Shown here in pieces: positions 10,270-19,609 of a stretch of 64,000 bases of DNA; within the stretch, counting starts at the first letter, position 1; each line of letters begins with the position of its first letter. The notes below the pieces were generated by a model. The model ran no database searches, was not told the origin of the DNA, and saw only the letters and a program-made list of their open reading frames with translations. Source of the DNA: Sandaracinaceae bacterium. Its GTDB lineage: Bacteria; Myxococcota_A; Polyangia; Polyangiales; Houyiibacteriaceae. Position numbers and translations under genes: made by a program. Location of the stretch: NCBI GenBank assembly GCA_020633075.1, contig JACKEI010000007.1, positions 62,001 to 126,000 of the forward strand. Reading direction: 5' to 3'.

Positions 10270-10550
10270 GATCTTCCTTCTCCGAGCCATGCGCTCGACA
10301 GGTTGTTTACATCGAGTATTCGAACGCTTTCGCGAACAATTGGGGTCTAACGCCGGGCACCAAGGGGCGCAACGAAGTGTTTCGGCCGGAGCATCCCAGC
10401 GAGGCATGACGGTGCCTCCCGTAATCGTCGAATCACTCGTACTCGCGGGGACTTACGTGCGCGAGCGGGATAGCTCGTACGCGGGGAGGTGCGACAATTG
10501 ACCGCAGCGTGGCTGCCCCAACAACTGCAATTCGGAGCGCGCCCGAAACG
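10270..10550. other. Intergenic region upstream of the mbnP-like gene
   Basis: No convincing gene is present. The part next to mbnP (10300-10345) is relatively AT-rich and includes TTCGAACGCTTTCGCGAA, which contains two short palindromes, and it probably holds the mbnP promoter. The part at 10430-10500 has an imperfect repetition of CTCGTAC. No recognisable copper-regulator operator was found. The distal end borders the terminator of the DUF4340 operon. Confidence 0.4.
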
Positions 10551-10579
10551 AAAAGGGGCCGGGTCCACGACCCAGCCCC
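10551..10579 (-). terminator. Intrinsic terminator of the ABC/GldG/DUF4340 operon
   Basis: Read on the minus strand, GGGGC and GGGTC pair with GACCC and GCCCC around a 3-base loop, with one mismatched pair between the two stem blocks. Four T follow. It lies 48 bases after the stop of the DUF4340 gene, which is the last gene of the four-gene operon. Confidence 0.75.
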
Positions 10580-10626
10580 TCGTTCGAAGGTTCAGTCTGC
10601 GCGCACCTCGGCGCGCGTGGCCGAGC

Positions 10627-11811
10627 TCAGTGCGGCCCGCCCATGCCCTGGCGCTGCATCTGCTCCTGGATCTGACGCATCAGCTCCTCGGGGATCTGCT
10701 GGCCTCCGGGGCCGCCGGGGCCGCCCATTCCTTCCATGCCCGGCATGTCCAGCTCGCCCGCGCCTTCACCCGCGTCCGCTCCCTCGGCGCCCGGCTCCGG
10801 GTCCTGGAAGAGGGTGGGCTCGCCGCGCAGGCGGTCCGCGCTGTAGCGCGAGATGGTGTAGATGGTCGGGTTGCCGCGCAGGCGCACGTAGACCTGGCCG
10901 TCGCTCGGCGCGTCGCCGCCCAGCTCCAGCACCAGCACCTCCGTGACGGCCTCCTGCACCGGTGGAGTGGGGGCCACGCCGCCGTCCTCGGTCTCCGTCG
11001 GTTCTGCGGGGGGGGGACCCACCGTGAGCGACACCACCGCGCTCGGGTTCTCGAGCCCGGCCGCTGCCTCCGTCACATCCGCCGCGGCGAACTCGGTGGC
11101 CCGCATGCGCGCCAGCGTCGCCGCCACGGCCTGGACCCGCTGCGCGCCGAAGCGCTCGATCGGCTCGCCCGCTGCGAGTGCCCACTCGTCGTCCGCGCCC
11201 CGCGTGAAGGCCAGCTCGCGCTCGCCCACCTGGTAGCGCAGCCCGACCACGCGCTCGGGCGCCACGTCCACGATGCGCTTGTTGCGGAAGGCGCTGAGCT
11301 CGCGGTCGAAGGCGAAGCGCAGGGAGCCCGTGGCGCTGACCACCACGTCTTGCCCGGCCACGCGCACCATGGTGCCGCCGCCGCGTGTGGCGCCCAGGAT
11401 CAGGTCGGCGACCTCGTCGTCACCGGCCCGCACCGTCACGCGCACGCCGTGCGCCTCGTCCACCTCGAGGCGCTCGTGGTTCTCCGGGTTGCGGGCCACG
11501 ACCTCGGCGGCCTCCAGCTCGTCCAGCTTCTCGATGGCCGTGCGCACCACGTTGTCGTCGGCGTCGGCCTCGATGGGCGCCGTCACGCGCCAGGTCTCGC
11601 CCGTGCGCGTGAGCGTGATCGCCTCGGCGTTGGGGCGCGTGATGGTCAGCGAGGTGATGGCGCTGCCCGTGAGGTCGGGCAGGCTCGCCGCGCTGCCGCT
11701 GCTGCTGCTGCCGGCCGCGTCGCTCGACGAGCGGCGGTTGGCCATGAAGGCCACCAGACCAACCAGGACGACGAGCACGCCGCCCGCGATGAGGAGCTTC
11801 TTGTTCTGCAT
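10627..11811 (-). CDS. DUF4340 domain-containing protein
   Basis: The 394-residue protein starts with a signal-anchor (residues 3-25) and a Ser-rich linker, followed by repeated beta-rich segments typical of DUF4340. Examples are ITSLTITRPNAEAITLTRTG, WRVTAPIEADADDNVV and LDELEAAEVVARNPENHERL, with the second half repeating the theme (SAFRNKRIVDV, GLRYQVGERELAF). The C-terminus is Gly/Met/Gln-rich. The family regularly sits next to GldG-like proteins, as here (11 bases downstream of gldG). It is probably a periplasmic, membrane-tethered part of the same ABC system; its biochemical role is unknown. The ATG at 11811 gives the membrane anchor; upstream in-frame residues overlap gldG and were excluded. 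Confidence 0.85.
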   Translation of the reverse strand: MQNKKLLIAGGVLVVLVGLVAFMANRRSSSDAAGSSSSGSAASLPDLTGSAITSLTITRPNAEAITLTRTGETWRVTAPIEADADDNVVRTAIEKLDELEAAEVVARNPENHERLEVDEAHGVRVTVRAGDDEVADLILGATRGGGTMVRVAGQDVVVSATGSLRFAFDRELSAFRNKRIVDVAPERVVGLRYQVGERELAFTRGADDEWALAAGEPIERFGAQRVQAVAATLARMRATEFAAADVTEAAAGLENPSAVVSLTVGPPPAEPTETEDGGVAPTPPVQEAVTEVLVLELGGDAPSDGQVYVRLRGNPTIYTISRYSADRLRGEPTLFQDPEPGAEGADAGEGAGELDMPGMEGMGGPGGPGGQQIPEELMRQIQEQMQRQGMGGPH

Positions 11812-11822
11812 CGTCGGTTCTC

Positions 11823-13472
11823 TCAGAGCTTGATGTTGTTCTTCTTGGCGATGCGCTGACGCCAGCGGATCACGCCGAAGAGCGCGAGCAAGAAGGGCAA
11901 CCCGAGGGTGAGCGCCCACTGGGTGATCTGCTGGGAACGCTTGTAGGCGTCCTCGGCGGCCTGCCGCTCCTCGAGGGCCTCGGCAAACTCGTCGCGGTCA
12001 CGTGCCTCGCTCGCCGCCTGGGCGCGCTGCTCGGCGTCGCGCAGGGCGGCGGGCTGATCGAGGCCGGGCATGGCCACGGTCTTGGTGCGGATGGCGATGA
12101 GGTCGTCCTCCGCCGCGAGCCAGTCCACGGCGTTGAGCGCGAAGATGAGCGTGTCCGTCATCTGCCCCTGGCCTGCCTGCAGGAAGAGCGCGCCGCTGCC
12201 GATGACCATCACGCGCACGTCGTGCTCGGCGCGCGCCGGGGCGTCGCCGCCGGCGTCCGGGAAGGCGCTGGGGAGGCGGCCCTGGATGGCCACGGCCATG
12301 CCGCGGGTGCCCACGCGGCCCGTGCGCGACCACTCGGTCGGGTCGCGCGGCATGAGCGGGATGTTGGCGTCGTTGACCACCCACGCGCCCTCGGAGGACG
12401 AGACGATGGGCAAGACGCGCACGTCGGCCGGGGTGTCCTCCAGCACGCTCACGGACGAGCTGAAGGGGATGGTGACCGTGGCCAGCCCGAAGACCGCCGG
12501 GTGCTCCTGCTGCTCGGCGTCCAGCACCGCGCGCGGGAAGAAGGGGTAGGGCACGGCCATGCCGTTCATGGGCAGCAGCTCACACTGGGGGTCCGCCACC
12601 AGGTTCTGCTCCAGGCGCACACCCCAGCGCTCCAGCAGCGTGTTGAGGCCCACGTCGACGGGCTCGGCGCTGGGCGGGGGCTGGTCGAGGTTGATCTTCA
12701 TGCCGCCGCCGATCACGCCCAGACCGCCGCCGTTCATGACGAAGGCGTTCAGGTTGCGCAGCTCCGGCTCCGGGATGGCCTCGTTGGGCGAGACCACCAG
12801 CACGGCGGCGACGTCCGCCGGGATGGGCTCGGCGGCGTTGACCTCGCGCAGCTCGTAGTTGGGCATCATCTGGCGCAGGGGCCCGAGCGAGTCGGAGAGG
12901 CTGGCGGCGCCGTGGCCGCTCAGGATGCCGACCACGCGCTTCTCACCCACCAGCTGCTTGATGCGCATGGTGAGCTCGTACTCGAGGCCGTCGGTGCCCG
13001 CGATGACCGGGATGGTGAGCTTCTCGCCCAGGTAGTGGATGGCCAGGCCGCGGAAGCCCAGCCGGGTGCTGCGCGCGCCGGCCTCGATCAGCTGGTGCTG
13101 CACGGCCTCGACCCCGTCGGCCTCGGCCTCGGCCTTCAGCTCGTCGGTGTCGGGGTTGACCACGCGCACCGTCAGGTGGCGGTTACTGGCCTGCACGTAC
13201 TCGTCGAGCAGGTCGCGCACCTCGCGCTCCGTGCTGGCGAACTGGGGTGGGAGGTCCCGGCTGAAGTACGCCGTGATCTGCATCTCCTCCGTGAGCTCGC
13301 CCATGATGCGCTCGGAGCTGGGCGCCAGGCTGAACTGCCCGTTGCGGGTGGCGTCGAAGCGGCCGTAGGACGTGAAGAGGCCGAGTACGTTGAGGGCCAG
13401 CAGGATGCCCGCCACGATCAGGAGGAAGACGAGCGACTCGCTGGCCGCGCGTTTGCGCTTGTTGGTAGTCAT
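11823..13472 (-). CDS. gldG: GldG-like auxiliary component of an ABC transporter
   Basis: The 549-residue protein has an N-terminal membrane segment (residues 14-34), then RFDATRNGQFSLAPSSERI, the usual start of the GldG/IFT52-like periplasmic domain. GILSGHGAASL, a VVSPNEAIPEPEL segment and GGGLGVIGGGMKINLDQ fit the family's ThuA/glutamine-amidotransferase-like fold. A coiled stretch (residues about 480-520) and a C-terminal membrane segment follow. In Bacteroidetes, GldA/F/G form an ABC system needed for gliding. In myxobacteria homologous cassettes exist, but gliding uses different machinery, so the substrate is unknown. It starts 4 bases after the permease gene. Confidence 0.85.
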   Translation of the reverse strand: MTTNKRKRAASESLVFLLIVAGILLALNVLGLFTSYGRFDATRNGQFSLAPSSERIMGELTEEMQITAYFSRDLPPQFASTEREVRDLLDEYVQASNRHLTVRVVNPDTDELKAEAEADGVEAVQHQLIEAGARSTRLGFRGLAIHYLGEKLTIPVIAGTDGLEYELTMRIKQLVGEKRVVGILSGHGAASLSDSLGPLRQMMPNYELREVNAAEPIPADVAAVLVVSPNEAIPEPELRNLNAFVMNGGGLGVIGGGMKINLDQPPPSAEPVDVGLNTLLERWGVRLEQNLVADPQCELLPMNGMAVPYPFFPRAVLDAEQQEHPAVFGLATVTIPFSSSVSVLEDTPADVRVLPIVSSSEGAWVVNDANIPLMPRDPTEWSRTGRVGTRGMAVAIQGRLPSAFPDAGGDAPARAEHDVRVMVIGSGALFLQAGQGQMTDTLIFALNAVDWLAAEDDLIAIRTKTVAMPGLDQPAALRDAEQRAQAASEARDRDEFAEALEERQAAEDAYKRSQQITQWALTLGLPFLLALFGVIRWRQRIAKKNNIKL

Positions 13473-13476
13473 GAGT

Positions 13477-14175
13477 TCAGCTCCAGCGCCGGCGCTCGAG
13501 GCCGATTTGGGTGACGCCCAAGCACAGGGCGATCACGGAAAGGAAGAAGACGACGTTGCGGAGGTCGACGACGCCGCGCGTCATCGGGGCGGCGTGGTAG
13601 CCGAAGCTGATCCACTGAAGCGCCCCCGGGAGGAACGCGCCCATCTTGTCGATCAGCAGGAACGTCATGGTGATGGTGATGGCGACGAAGAAGGCCACCA
13701 CCTGGTTCTCGGTGAAGCTGCTGGCCATGAGGCCGATGGAGAGCATCGCGGCCCCCTGCAGCAGCATGCCGACGTAGCCCGTGACCACGGGCCCCGCCTC
13801 CAGCGGCCCGAACTGGGACACCGCGATGGGGTAGGGGAGGGTCAGCAGGGCCAGCACGCCGTAGAGGCCGAGCACGCCCAGGAACTTGCCCAGCACCACC
13901 TCGTGGTCGCGCACGGGCAGCGTGATGAGCAGCTCGATGGTGCCCTGGCGCTTCTCGTCGGCGAGCAGGCCCATGGCCAGCGCCGGCGTGGCGAAGGCGC
14001 TGAGGATGCCCACCCACTCGAACATGTCGCGCACGCTGGCTTCGTCCTTGAGGAAGAAGAGGCTCCAGAAGAACCAGCCGAGCGCGGCCAGGACCAGGGA
14101 GAGCACGATGTAGGCCGTCGGGCCGTTCCAGTAGCTGCGGAACTGACGCCCCGCGATGGTCAGGATGTTCTGCAT
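13477..14175 (-). CDS. gldF: ABC transporter permease, ABC-2/GldF-like
   Basis: The 232-residue protein has six hydrophobic segments and the ABC-2 permease layout. After the first transmembrane segment comes EASVRDMFEWVG, and then LLADEKRQGTIELLITLPVRD, the signature cytoplasmic loop of GldF/NosY-type permeases. It begins one base after the stop of the ATPase gene and is followed closely by gldG, so it is the membrane subunit of the same transporter. Confidence 0.88.
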   Translation of the reverse strand: MQNILTIAGRQFRSYWNGPTAYIVLSLVLAALGWFFWSLFFLKDEASVRDMFEWVGILSAFATPALAMGLLADEKRQGTIELLITLPVRDHEVVLGKFLGVLGLYGVLALLTLPYPIAVSQFGPLEAGPVVTGYVGMLLQGAAMLSIGLMASSFTENQVVAFFVAITITMTFLLIDKMGAFLPGALQWISFGYHAAPMTRGVVDLRNVVFFLSVIALCLGVTQIGLERRRWS

Positions 14176-14176
14176 G

Positions 14177-15136
14177 TCACGCCTCTCCCACGCGGGTGAG
14201 TTCGCGGAAGATGTCTTCCAGGTTCTCGCCCTGGTGCTCTAGCCCGAGCAGCACCAGGTCGGCGGCCACGGCGGCCTTGAAGATGTCGGCACGGAGGTCC
14301 TTGTCGCCCTCGGGCAGGACCTCGAAGATGAGCTCGCCGGCCTCTTCGCCGGTGCGCGCGCGCACGGTGGCCGCGCCCTTGATCTTCTCGAAGACCTTCT
14401 GAGTGGCGGCCGAGCTGCTGGCGTCGCCCTTCACGGTGGCCACGTACTTGGCCTTGCCGGCGCGGTCCGTGAGCTCCTCCGGGGTGTCGTCGGCCACGAT
14501 GCGGCCGCCGGAGATGATGAGCACGCGGTCACAGGTGACCTGCACCTCGGCGAGGTTGTGCGTGCTCAGGATGACCGTGCGCTTCTCCCCGATCTCCTTG
14601 ATCAGGTCGCGGATCTCGGAGGCCTGGTTGGGGTCGAGGCCGCTCATGGGCTCGTCCAGGATCAGGATGGGGGGCTCGTGCACGAGCGCCTGGGCCAGGC
14701 CCACGCGCTGCTTGTAGCCCTTGGAGAGCGCGCGGATCTCCTTGCCCAGCACGTCGCCCAGCGAGGTCTGCTCCACGGCGGTCTTGATGCGCCGACGGCC
14801 CTCCACACCCTTGAAGCCGCGCATGGCGGCCATGAACTCGAGGTACTCGAGCACCATCATCTCGTAGTAGAGGGGCGTGCTCTCCGGCAGATACCCGATG
14901 GCCCGGCGGGCGCCGACGGGGTCGTCGAACACGTCGCAGCCGTTCACCGTGGCCGTCCCGCTGGTGGGCGAGATGTAGCAGGTGAGGATCTTCATGGTGG
15001 TGCTCTTGCCAGCGCCGTTCGGGCCGAGGAGGCCTACGACCTCACCGCGGTGCACCTTGAAGCTCGCCTTCTGGAGGGCAGTCTGCGACCCATAGAGCTT
15101 GTGCAGCTCCTGGGCCTCGATCATCAGGTCACTCAT
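14177..15136 (-). CDS. gldA: ABC transporter ATP-binding protein, GldA-like
   Basis: From the ATG at 15136 the protein is 319 residues. Walker A GPNGAGKST is at residues 38-46, the signature is LSKGYKQRVGLAQ, and Walker B is ILILDEP followed by MSGLDPNQ. The H-loop is STHNLAEV. The C-terminal 90 residues form the extra domain common in GldA/NatA-type ATPases. This is the first gene of the four-gene operon that ends at the terminator near 10565. A much longer in-frame open stretch upstream is antisense to other genes and was excluded. The promoter should lie in 15137-15397, which also serves the divergent lipoprotein gene. Confidence 0.92.
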   Translation of the reverse strand: MSDLMIEAQELHKLYGSQTALQKASFKVHRGEVVGLLGPNGAGKSTTMKILTCYISPTSGTATVNGCDVFDDPVGARRAIGYLPESTPLYYEMMVLEYLEFMAAMRGFKGVEGRRRIKTAVEQTSLGDVLGKEIRALSKGYKQRVGLAQALVHEPPILILDEPMSGLDPNQASEIRDLIKEIGEKRTVILSTHNLAEVQVTCDRVLIISGGRIVADDTPEELTDRAGKAKYVATVKGDASSSAATQKVFEKIKGAATVRARTGEEAGELIFEVLPEGDKDLRADIFKAAVAADLVLLGLEHQGENLEDIFRELTRVGEA

Positions 15137-15397
15137 ATCAAGTGTGTCTTCCGTCGAAAAATCGATAGGTTCGGGGCGCGCGGATGGTAGTCCCGGCGCC
15201 CTGTGAGTCAAGAACCCCGGCGAAATGAGGCAACTCGGGCGGCGTGGGCGGCAAACCTGCCCCGCCGGGCCCAGTAACACGCGTATCCGCGAGACATTCC
15301 AGCGAGCGGCCACTCTGGTTGGGCAGCGCGGCGAGCGGCCCGTGGATTCGCTCGCGCAGCTCTTGCCGCGCACGTTGGCCGCGTGGATGATGGCCAG

Positions 15398-15994
15398 ATG
15401 GCTCGAACCGTGGGTGTCCTGTGCGCGCGGGGTGGCCCGTGGTCGCGTGCCGTGCTGTGCGCGGCCCTCGTGGCCTGTGGCTCGGGTGCGCCCGAGGGAG
15501 CGACCCTGGACGACCCGGAGCAAGCCGGAGTCGCCGCGACGACCGCGGGGGTCGAGGAGCCGGCCGACCGCCAGCAACGCGACGAGGGCTCGCCGGAGGA
15601 CCCCGCGCTGCCGGTGGTGCCGCCGGTGGCGCCGCAGGACGTGGCCGCGGACGCGCCCGCCGACCACTGCGCCGTGGCCCACCTGGGGCTCGACCTCCGG
15701 GCGCTGCCGACACGCACGAGCCCGAGCGGCGTGGACATGTTCGTACTGGGGCAGGCCGACCACCTCCGTGAGCTCGCCGGCGCGCCTCCGCTGCGTGTGG
15801 GTCACATCCCGGGCACCGGCGTGCTGTACGCGTACTTCGACGCAGCGACTCCGGCCGCTGCGCTGAGCCGCTGCGAGCGTAGCGTCGCGCAGTACCTTGC
15901 CGCTGCTCCACGCCTGCCCGTGACCATGGAGCCCGGCGCGCAGCTGATCGACACCTGCCGCGCCTGCGACCCGCCTCCGGCGCATACCCCGTAG
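15398..15994 (+). CDS. Putative lipoprotein of unknown function
   Basis: I do not recognise a family. From the ATG at 15398 the 198-residue protein has a basic N-terminus, a hydrophobic run and lipobox LVAC (Cys27). An acidic, proline-rich disordered segment (residues 30-85) and a compact C-terminal domain follow. The C-terminal domain has four cysteines (HCAV, SRCERS, TCRACDPP), which may form disulfides. A GTG five codons upstream (15383) is an alternative start. It diverges from the ABC operon. Expression and export are inferred only from the lipobox and coding-like composition. Confidence 0.6.
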   Translation: MARTVGVLCARGGPWSRAVLCAALVACGSGAPEGATLDDPEQAGVAATTAGVEEPADRQQRDEGSPEDPALPVVPPVAPQDVAADAPADHCAVAHLGLDLRALPTRTSPSGVDMFVLGQADHLRELAGAPPLRVGHIPGTGVLYAYFDAATPAAALSRCERSVAQYLAAAPRLPVTMEPGAQLIDTCRACDPPPAHTP

Positions 15995-16027
15995 AACCCG
16001 GCCCCGGCACGGCGTAGGCTGGCCACC

Positions 16028-16765
16028 ATGGAAGACCGCCCCGCCCTCGAGCGCGCAAGAGAGACGGGCAAGAACGTCGCCAAGAACAGCTTCGAGGTGT
16101 TCAAGAGCGAGCTGCGCTTCGTGCTGGGCGCCTTCTTTCGTCCCTTCGGCAAGACGCTCCTCGTCCTGGGCGGGCTGATCTTCGCCTTCATCGTGTACGC
16201 CGTGCTCTCGGGGGGCCGGGGCGACAGGCCCGTCGACCCGGGCATGTACGTCGTGCTGCCCTTCTTTGCGCTCTTCTACGCCGTCACCGTGGCGGCGCCC
16301 GTGGCCGCCGTGCTCGCTGCCCTGCGCGCCTCGTGGACCCTCTCCGGGCCCTGGGTGCTGGTGCCCGTCTTCGCCATCCCCCTCGCGCTGCTGCTCTCGT
16401 TCTGGATCATGAGCGGGCCGCTCGAGAGCGCAGGCCGCGCCGTGGCGGACGCCTGTGTCCAGGTGGGCAGCGAGCGCCACTGGTTGCTCGAGGGCATGGG
16501 GAACGTCGGTCACGCCGGCGCGGTGGCGCTGGTCATTCTGCTGCCGGTCCTGTTGATCGATCTCGGCGCCATCTTGTTCAGCGGCCCCGTGCTCGCGGCG
16601 CTTGCGTGGCTCCTGGCCGTGTTCGCCTTCGCCGCCCTGCTCGGCCTGGTGCCCTCCGGGGCTTTTTCCTTCCTCGCCGTGACCCTGGGCTACGTCCGCC
16701 GCTTTCGGCGACGGCACGCCGAGAAGCTGGCGAGCCTGCACCGCTCCGCGGACGGATCGCCCTGA
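16028..16765 (+). CDS. Multi-pass membrane protein of unknown function
   Basis: The 245-residue protein has a charged N-terminus (residues 1-35, with FKSELRFVLGAFFRPFGK) and about five hydrophobic segments. These include TLLVLGGLIFAFIVYAVL, VVLPFFALFYAVTVAAPVAAV, VLVPVFAIPLALLLSFWIM, AVALVILLPVLLIDLGAIL and LAWLLAVFAFAALLGLV. The C-terminus is basic (RRFRRRHAEK). No catalytic motif or known family is apparent. It ends 7 bases before the most upstream start of the KtrB-like gene and may be cotranscribed with the potassium uptake genes, which is the only functional hint. Confidence 0.65.
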   Translation: MEDRPALERARETGKNVAKNSFEVFKSELRFVLGAFFRPFGKTLLVLGGLIFAFIVYAVLSGGRGDRPVDPGMYVVLPFFALFYAVTVAAPVAAVLAALRASWTLSGPWVLVPVFAIPLALLLSFWIMSGPLESAGRAVADACVQVGSERHWLLEGMGNVGHAGAVALVILLPVLLIDLGAILFSGPVLAALAWLLAVFAFAALLGLVPSGAFSFLAVTLGYVRRFRRRHAEKLASLHRSADGSP

Positions 16766-16772
16766 CTCGCAC

Positions 16773-18926
16773 GTGAACGGCGCGTGGCAGAGGTCGGGCC
16801 CGGCCCGGCGCCGTTTTGCGCCGGTCAGTCCGACCTGGCACAGCATGCAGACCGAGATGGCCTACAGCTGTGGACGAACGCGAGGAATCCGTGCGCTCTG
16901 GCTCGCGCTGGCGCCCGCCGTGCTGACGGTGGTGCCCAGTCCCGGCGTGCGCGCTGCGTTGGAGGGCGTGGTGCCCAGCTGGTGGGTCGCGTCGGGCGGG
17001 CTGTCGGCTCTCTTTGCCGTCTGCGCGCTCAGCCACCGGGAGGGCCGCCACGTGTGGCGCGTGGTGGCGTCGCTTGGCTTCGTCGGCTTCTTGCTGGGCA
17101 TGCTCCTGGCACGCCCCGACGACGCCGCGCGCGGGCTGGTGCTGCTGTGCGGTGGCGTGGGCTTGTTGGCCTATGTGTGGCCACCCGAGCGCCTGCGCGT
17201 CCTCGACCACGTGCGGCGGCAGCACCCGCCGGAACACGAAGCCGAGGCGGCGGCCGTCGTTGCCACGCTCTTCGGCTTCGAGGCGTGGCTGAGCATGCCG
17301 GCGGCCAACGTAGCGAGCGTCACCGCGCTGAGCGCGCTCTTCTGCGTGCCGGTCGTCTTCGCGTTGCGCCGTCGTCTCGCGACCTCGGCGCGTGAGAGAG
17401 GCGCGCTCCTGGCTGCGGCGCTGGCCGCGCTCGTCCCACTGGCCGTCGTGCTCTTCACGCTGCTCAGCGGGCGACCCCTCGAGGCCTGGCTGCAGGTGGC
17501 GGCTGTCGGTCTGCTCTCTCCGCTCACGGTCCTCGGGCTCGCGTCCCGGCACGCGCTGCGGCGCCGGGTGAGCCCCGTGACCCACTCCCGCGACCCTGAC
17601 CTGCTCGACATGGTGCTGACCAACCCGTCGCGTGTGCTGGTCATCTCCTTCGTCGGCATCTGTGCGCTCGGGTCGCTGCTGCTGGCGCTGCCCATCTCGG
17701 CCACGGGCGGCAACCCGCTGGCTTTCATGGACGCCTCGTTCACGGCGGTGAGCGCCACCTGCGTGACGGGGCTCGCCGTGGTGGACACCCCGACGGCCTT
17801 CACGGCGTTTGGTCAGGCCGTGGTGCTCGTGCTCATCCAGGTGGGCGGGCTCGGCATCATGGTGTTCTCGGCCGCGGCGGTCGTGTTCTTGGGCAGGCGC
17901 ATGTCGCTCTCTCACGAGCGCGCAGCCGTGGACCTGGTGGGCGCCTCGGGGCGCGCGGGCCTACGCGACGCCTTGCGGGCCGTGCTCGTGGTCACCTTCG
18001 TCACGGAGGGGGCCGCCGCGGTGCTGCTCACGCTCGCGTTCTGGTGGCATGGCGACGGCTTCCTCGCGGCGCTCTGGCGCGGCGTGTTCACGGCCATCTC
18101 GGCCTTCTGCAACGCGGGCTTCGCGCTGCAGAGCGACAGCCTGATCGGGTACGCGGGCAGTCCCTTCGTGCTGGGCGTCGTCGCCGTGACCATCGTCGTG
18201 GGTGGGCTCGGTCCCAGCGTGGTCCTGGCGCTCGCGATGCGGCGGCGGCCTGTCGCCCACTCCCTCCACACGCGCCTGGTGCTCGCCACCACGCTCGTGC
18301 TCATCCTCGGCCCGGCGCTGCTGGTGGCCGCGCTCGAGTGGAACAACACCCTTCGCGGCATGGGCTTCGTGGACAAGCTCAGCAACGCCTTCTTCCAGTC
18401 GGTCACGCTGCGCACCGCCGGCTTCAACTCCATCGACCTCGCGCGCGTGAGCCCGGCCACCTGGACCCTGATGATCCTGGTGATGTTCGTGGGCGGTAGC
18501 CCGGGCTCCACCGCCGGCGGCGCGAAGACCACGACGCTCGCGGTGGTGGTGCTGGCCATCTTCGCGGTGGTGCAGGGGCGCGAGCGCATCGAGGTCTTCG
18601 GGCGCACGCTACCGAACGTGACCGTGATGCGCGCGACGGCGGTGACGACCCTCGGCGTCTTGGCCTGCTGCGTGGGCCTCGCCGCCGTGCAGGTCACGCA
18701 GGAGATCCCCCTCGACGCCGCCCTCTTCGAGGTGGTCAGCGCGCTGGCCACGGTGGGCCTCTCGGTGGGCGCGACGGCCATGCTCGACGACATCGGCAAG
18801 GTGATCATCATCGCCTGTATGTTCGCGGGGCGTGTAGGCCCCCTGACCCTCTTCGTGTTCCTCGCGTCGACCGCGTCGGAGCGCCCCGATCACACGTTCC
18901 CCGAGGAGAACGTGCCAGTCGGCTGA
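16773..18926 (+). CDS. ktrB: KtrB/TrkH-type potassium uptake channel subunit with N-terminal membrane extension
   Basis: The last 460 or so residues form a Trk/Ktr channel subunit. Four pore loops with filter glycines are visible: SATCVTGLAV, SAFCNAGFAL, LRTAGFNS and ALATVGLSVG. GGSPGSTAGGAKT is the conserved segment after the third pore. At 717 residues it is well above the usual 450-500, because an N-terminal block of about 220 residues with roughly six extra hydrophobic segments precedes the channel. The start is uncertain: GTG at 16773, or ATG at 16845 or 16857; none has a strong ribosome binding site, and the extension is present with any of them. The regulatory partner KtrA follows 17 bases downstream. 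Together they form a Na+- or H+-coupled K+ uptake system. Confidence 0.87.
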   Translation: MNGAWQRSGPARRRFAPVSPTWHSMQTEMAYSCGRTRGIRALWLALAPAVLTVVPSPGVRAALEGVVPSWWVASGGLSALFAVCALSHREGRHVWRVVASLGFVGFLLGMLLARPDDAARGLVLLCGGVGLLAYVWPPERLRVLDHVRRQHPPEHEAEAAAVVATLFGFEAWLSMPAANVASVTALSALFCVPVVFALRRRLATSARERGALLAAALAALVPLAVVLFTLLSGRPLEAWLQVAAVGLLSPLTVLGLASRHALRRRVSPVTHSRDPDLLDMVLTNPSRVLVISFVGICALGSLLLALPISATGGNPLAFMDASFTAVSATCVTGLAVVDTPTAFTAFGQAVVLVLIQVGGLGIMVFSAAAVVFLGRRMSLSHERAAVDLVGASGRAGLRDALRAVLVVTFVTEGAAAVLLTLAFWWHGDGFLAALWRGVFTAISAFCNAGFALQSDSLIGYAGSPFVLGVVAVTIVVGGLGPSVVLALAMRRRPVAHSLHTRLVLATTLVLILGPALLVAALEWNNTLRGMGFVDKLSNAFFQSVTLRTAGFNSIDLARVSPATWTLMILVMFVGGSPGSTAGGAKTTTLAVVVLAIFAVVQGRERIEVFGRTLPNVTVMRATAVTTLGVLACCVGLAAVQVTQEIPLDAALFEVVSALATVGLSVGATAMLDDIGKVIIIACMFAGRVGPLTLFVFLASTASERPDHTFPEENVPVG

Positions 18927-18943
18927 CCTCGGATGGAGTCTCT

Positions 18944-19609
18944 ATGTCCAAGCAAACGGTAGTCATCGGTCTCGGGCAGTTCGGCATGTCGCTGGCGCGC
19001 GCGCTCGCGGCCAACGGTGGTGAGGTGCTCGCCGTGGACATCAACCCCGCCCACATCCACGACATCGCGCCGCACGTGGCCGACGCGGTGCTGATGGACG
19101 CGATGGACGACGAGGCCCTCGCGGCGATCGCCCCGGCGCGGCGGGACACCTGCGTGTGCGCCATCGGTGACGACAACCGCGAGGGGAGCATCATCGTCAC
19201 GGCCCTGCTCAAGCAGCTGGGTGCCAAGCACATCGTGGCGCGCGCGACGGACGACCTGCACATGCGCATCCTGACGCTGGTGGGCGCCGACGAGGTGATC
19301 AACCCCGAGCGCAGCTACGGCGAGCGCCTGGCGGTTCGCCTCGCCTGGCGCAACGTCGTGAACGTCATGCCCCTGGGCGGCGATCTGGTGCTCACGGAGG
19401 TGGTCGCGCCGGAGTCGTTCTGGGGCCGCACCTTGCTGGAGCTGGCGCTGCCCAAGCGCTTTGGCGTCACGGTCTCGGCCGTGCGGCGGGTGCGTGACAG
19501 CGTGGTGCACGCCAGTATCCCGGACCCCCTCGCGGCCATCGAAGAGGGCGACATCCTGATGTTGGTCAGCACCGAGGCGGCCGCGCGCAAGCTCACGGAG
19601 CGTAGCTGA
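18944..19609 (+). CDS. ktrA: KtrA/TrkA family potassium uptake regulatory subunit
   Basis: This 221-residue cytoplasmic protein has an RCK_N domain with the Rossmann glycines in IGLGQFGMSLARALA (residues 8-22) and the acidic end of beta-2 in AVDIN. An RCK_C domain spans residues 135-221. It gates the KtrB pore in response to bound nucleotide. GGAG lies 5 bases before the ATG. It follows ktrB closely, and its stop overlaps the ATG of the next gene (TGATG), so the three genes probably form one transcript. Confidence 0.92.
   Translation: MSKQTVVIGLGQFGMSLARALAANGGEVLAVDINPAHIHDIAPHVADAVLMDAMDDEALAAIAPARRDTCVCAIGDDNREGSIIVTALLKQLGAKHIVARATDDLHMRILTLVGADEVINPERSYGERLAVRLAWRNVVNVMPLGGDLVLTEVVAPESFWGRTLLELALPKRFGVTVSAVRRVRDSVVHASIPDPLAAIEEGDILMLVSTEAAARKLTERS

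Noticed and set aside
14177..16846. Very long minus-strand open frame extending the ABC ATPase N-terminally
   Set aside because: The ATPase fold begins at the ATG at 15136. The extension is antisense to two plausible plus-strand genes and is low in hydrophobic content, as high-GC antisense frames are.
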